Shown: in pieces, positions 62,508 through 64,000 of the stretch | Layout of the letters: each line of letters opens with the position of its first letter | How positions within the stretch are numbered: the first letter of the stretch is position 1 | From: Lewinellaceae bacterium | GTDB lineage: Bacteria; Bacteroidota; Bacteroidia; Chitinophagales; Saprospiraceae | DNA: 64,000 nucleotides | Direction: 5' to 3' | NCBI GenBank assembly: GCA_020636375.1 | Contig: JACJXZ010000005.1 | Location: forward strand, 62,001 to 126,000 | The notes under the pieces: model-generated | Told to the model about the DNA's origin: nothing | Database searches by the model: none | What the model saw: only the letters and a program-made list of their open reading frames with translations | Position numbers and translations under genes: made by a program

Positions 62508-64000
62508 ATGACCATGGACGAACTGAAAAGACGATTGAAAGAAATATCGATTGAACACTACAACGAAATCACCCGCCAGGACAACATGCACAAAGTCGGC
62601 CTGGCCCTGCAGGACATCCTCTCCGAGTACGGCCTGGGCATTGCTCTCATGGTGGCCTACCTCCACGGCCTGGAAGTAGGGCATATCCCCACCCGGTTGA
62701 ATGGCGCGAACGGGAAGCCCGTTCCGAAGCCCTACGAAATGATCCACGAGTCGGGCAAGGACGAATTCAAATTCGTCCGGGTGGCGGCACGGGAGATGCG
62801 CAAGAATACGAATGAGCTGAAACGGCGGGGAATTATGAACAAAAAAGCCGACCCGGCCGAATACATTTACCACGAGGACGGCCTGGTGGGCGTCTTCAGC
62901 TTCAACCTGCCGCAGTTCAACGCCACCGCTGAGGCGCCCCTTGAAAAACCGGACATCGTAAAGATCCTGGATCACCTGCACCATATCGGCATCCTGATCC
63001 CGGCTAATGTGCACAACCGGCAAATCCAGTTCAAGGATGCCGGCGCTCAGGAAACCATCGCCAGGTCGGGAGACAGGGTCTATGTGCGGTCGGAGCAGCC
63101 CCTGCCCAACGCCAGCCAACCTTTTCTGCCGCAGGCATACGACACCAAAACCATAAACCAGTTCATCCTCAATTCCATCCGTTATAAGGGGCCGTGCAAT
63201 TACTGTTCCATCCGTACGCTGAACCCGCTGGAGGCCACTATACACTCCACGCCCCGCGACATCCAACGGGAGCCGGAGGGCAAGGCCCGGTCTACCGTCC
63301 GCAACTACCAGTTCGGGTTTACCTTCGCCCCGTTCGGCGACCCGGAAACCGCCTGTCATTTTCTCGGCTGGGACTTTCCCCACATCCACGAGCAGGTCAT
63401 GAATATGGACCCGCAGTGGTATTCCTTTGCCGACCTGATCACCCTGGTGCGGGTCATCAACCTGGATATTGAGAACTTTTGCCAAAAAAACCACATCAAA
63501 GACATCCCCACCGTCAGCGGGGTGTGCAACCACTGGGCGGGCAACAGCATCTACCACCAGCATTATCAGTTTTTTCACCTGCCGGAGCTGCCTGTCCTTT
63601 CCAAAAAACTGGGTACCCGTAAGGTTGCCGGGAAGGAAGGCGTCGAGGTGTTCCGCCTGGAATGGGGCATGCCCGTTTACGAGATCCGGGCCTCCGTCCG
63701 CAACCGGGAAGCAGCCATACTGGCAGCGGAGAGCGTAGCCCGGTTATGGGAGCAACTCAACGATGAGGTTGGAGAGGAGGAGCGCTATGACCTATCATAC
63801 GGGAACGGGATCAAGATCAAGCAATACACCCAAAACACCTTCGTCACCATAGAAGGGGAAGAACTAAGGGCCCTCTTTGTGCCCCGGCACCGGTCCCGGC
63901 TGAACGCAGTGTATAAATTGAAAGACAGAAACAAAGAGCTTCAGAAAAACAACCTGGGGGTCCTGGAAACCCTGGGCTATTTCATCATCGACGACAAAGA
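62508..64000 (+). CDS. HIT-superfamily nucleotidyltransferase/phosphorylase-like protein (3' truncated)
   Basis: The frame runs off the window, so it has no stop here; 497 codons are visible. Start MTMDELKRRLKEISIEHYNE (or ATG at 62514). The N-terminal 200 residues are of unknown type. From about residue 235 (GPCNYCSIR) it resembles galactose-1-phosphate uridylyltransferase-like and GDP-sugar phosphorylase enzymes of the HIT superfamily: NYQFGFTFAPFGDPETACHFLGWDFPHIHEQ and GVCNHWAGNSIYHQHYQFFHLPEL, where the His-x-His equals the nucleotide-binding triad. It may belong to the DUF4922 group. The substrate is unknown. Confidence 0.55.
   Translation, partial: MTMDELKRRLKEISIEHYNEITRQDNMHKVGLALQDILSEYGLGIALMVAYLHGLEVGHIPTRLNGANGKPVPKPYEMIHESGKDEFKFVRVAAREMRKNTNELKRRGIMNKKADPAEYIYHEDGLVGVFSFNLPQFNATAEAPLEKPDIVKILDHLHHIGILIPANVHNRQIQFKDAGAQETIARSGDRVYVRSEQPLPNASQPFLPQAYDTKTINQFILNSIRYKGPCNYCSIRTLNPLEATIHSTPRDIQREPEGKARSTVRNYQFGFTFAPFGDPETACHFLGWDFPHIHEQVMNMDPQWYSFADLITLVRVINLDIENFCQKNHIKDIPTVSGVCNHWAGNSIYHQHYQFFHLPELPVLSKKLGTRKVAGKEGVEVFRLEWGMPVYEIRASVRNREAAILAAESVARLWEQLNDEVGEEERYDLSYGNGIKIKQYTQNTFVTIEGEELRALFVPRHRSRLNAVYKLKDRNKELQKNNLGVLETLGYFIIDDK

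Noticed and set aside
62457..63578. 373-residue minus-strand frame
   Set aside because: It is opposite the HIT-like gene whose plus-strand translation has recognisable motifs.
1..64000. tRNA and rRNA genes
   Set aside because: No cloverleaf with a GGTTCGAATCC-type arm or rRNA core sequence was found by eye in the gaps; a covariance-model search would decide.

Overview
The window reads as about 64 kb of chromosome from a high-GC Bacteroidota, most likely the Saprospiria branch (Lewinella/Haliscomenobacter-like). The evidence is several secreted proteins with Por/type IX secretion sorting tails, WG-repeat, SPOR and DUF2911/DUF3365/DUF4266 proteins, promoter boxes of the TAnnTTTG type, little sign of Shine-Dalgarno sites, and a GC-rich codon bias. 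No rRNA, tRNA or CRISPR array was recognised. The first gene (surface protein) and the last gene (HIT-like enzyme) are cut by the window edges.

Layout. 0-12.7 kb: secreted and envelope proteins (anchor-B/T9SS protein, DUF2911, lipoprotein, SGNH hydrolase, two tandem T9SS paralogues, lectin-OmpA fusion, DUF4266 lipoprotein), a bile-acid-type Na+ symporter, and a MarR regulator preceded by a 33-bp near-perfect palindrome. 13-24.6 kb: a sulfur-flavoured block with cysM, cysE and two metallo-beta-lactamase/rhodanese genes, a CBS protein, the RNA-repair pair archease/rtcB and a methyltransferase. Five TGAY-N4-RTCA palindromes (FNR/CRP-type boxes) lie upstream of three of these transcription units. 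24.7-34.7 kb: DUF3365 haem-type protein, gamma-glutamyltransferase homologue, T9SS protein, fatty-acid desaturase preceded by a 370-bp telomere-like G/T array, sulfotransferase and topA. 35.3-38.7 kb: a 1,110-aa WG-repeat protein.

38.7-43.1 kb is the most accessory-looking part. It holds a decayed secreted protein, an LRR-Roc-COR-TIR gene interrupted by about nine small frameshifts, a MITE-like palindromic element, and near-identical 87-bp repeats on both sides of the LRR gene. 43.1-54.9 kb is housekeeping: maf, a UbiA-type prenyltransferase, kdsC-like phosphatase, pepP, purB, hemL, a histidine kinase/response regulator pair, a second CBS protein and a fused trehalose-6-phosphate synthase/phosphatase. 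55-64 kb: a 54-aa membrane protein, a SPOR protein, a heptose/glycan group (gmhB, gmhA, a membrane protein, a GT4 glycosyltransferase), an unknown 614-aa secreted protein and the truncated HIT-like gene.

The strongest non-coding theme is repetitive DNA. Many gene borders carry short-period arrays (period 7, 8, 9 or 10), often as two arrays facing each other so that they can fold into long hairpins. There are also interspersed palindromic elements with terminal inverted repeats. I regard the FNR-box regulon, the telomere-like array, the palindromic elements and the fragmented LRR-Roc-COR-TIR locus as the observations most worth following up.
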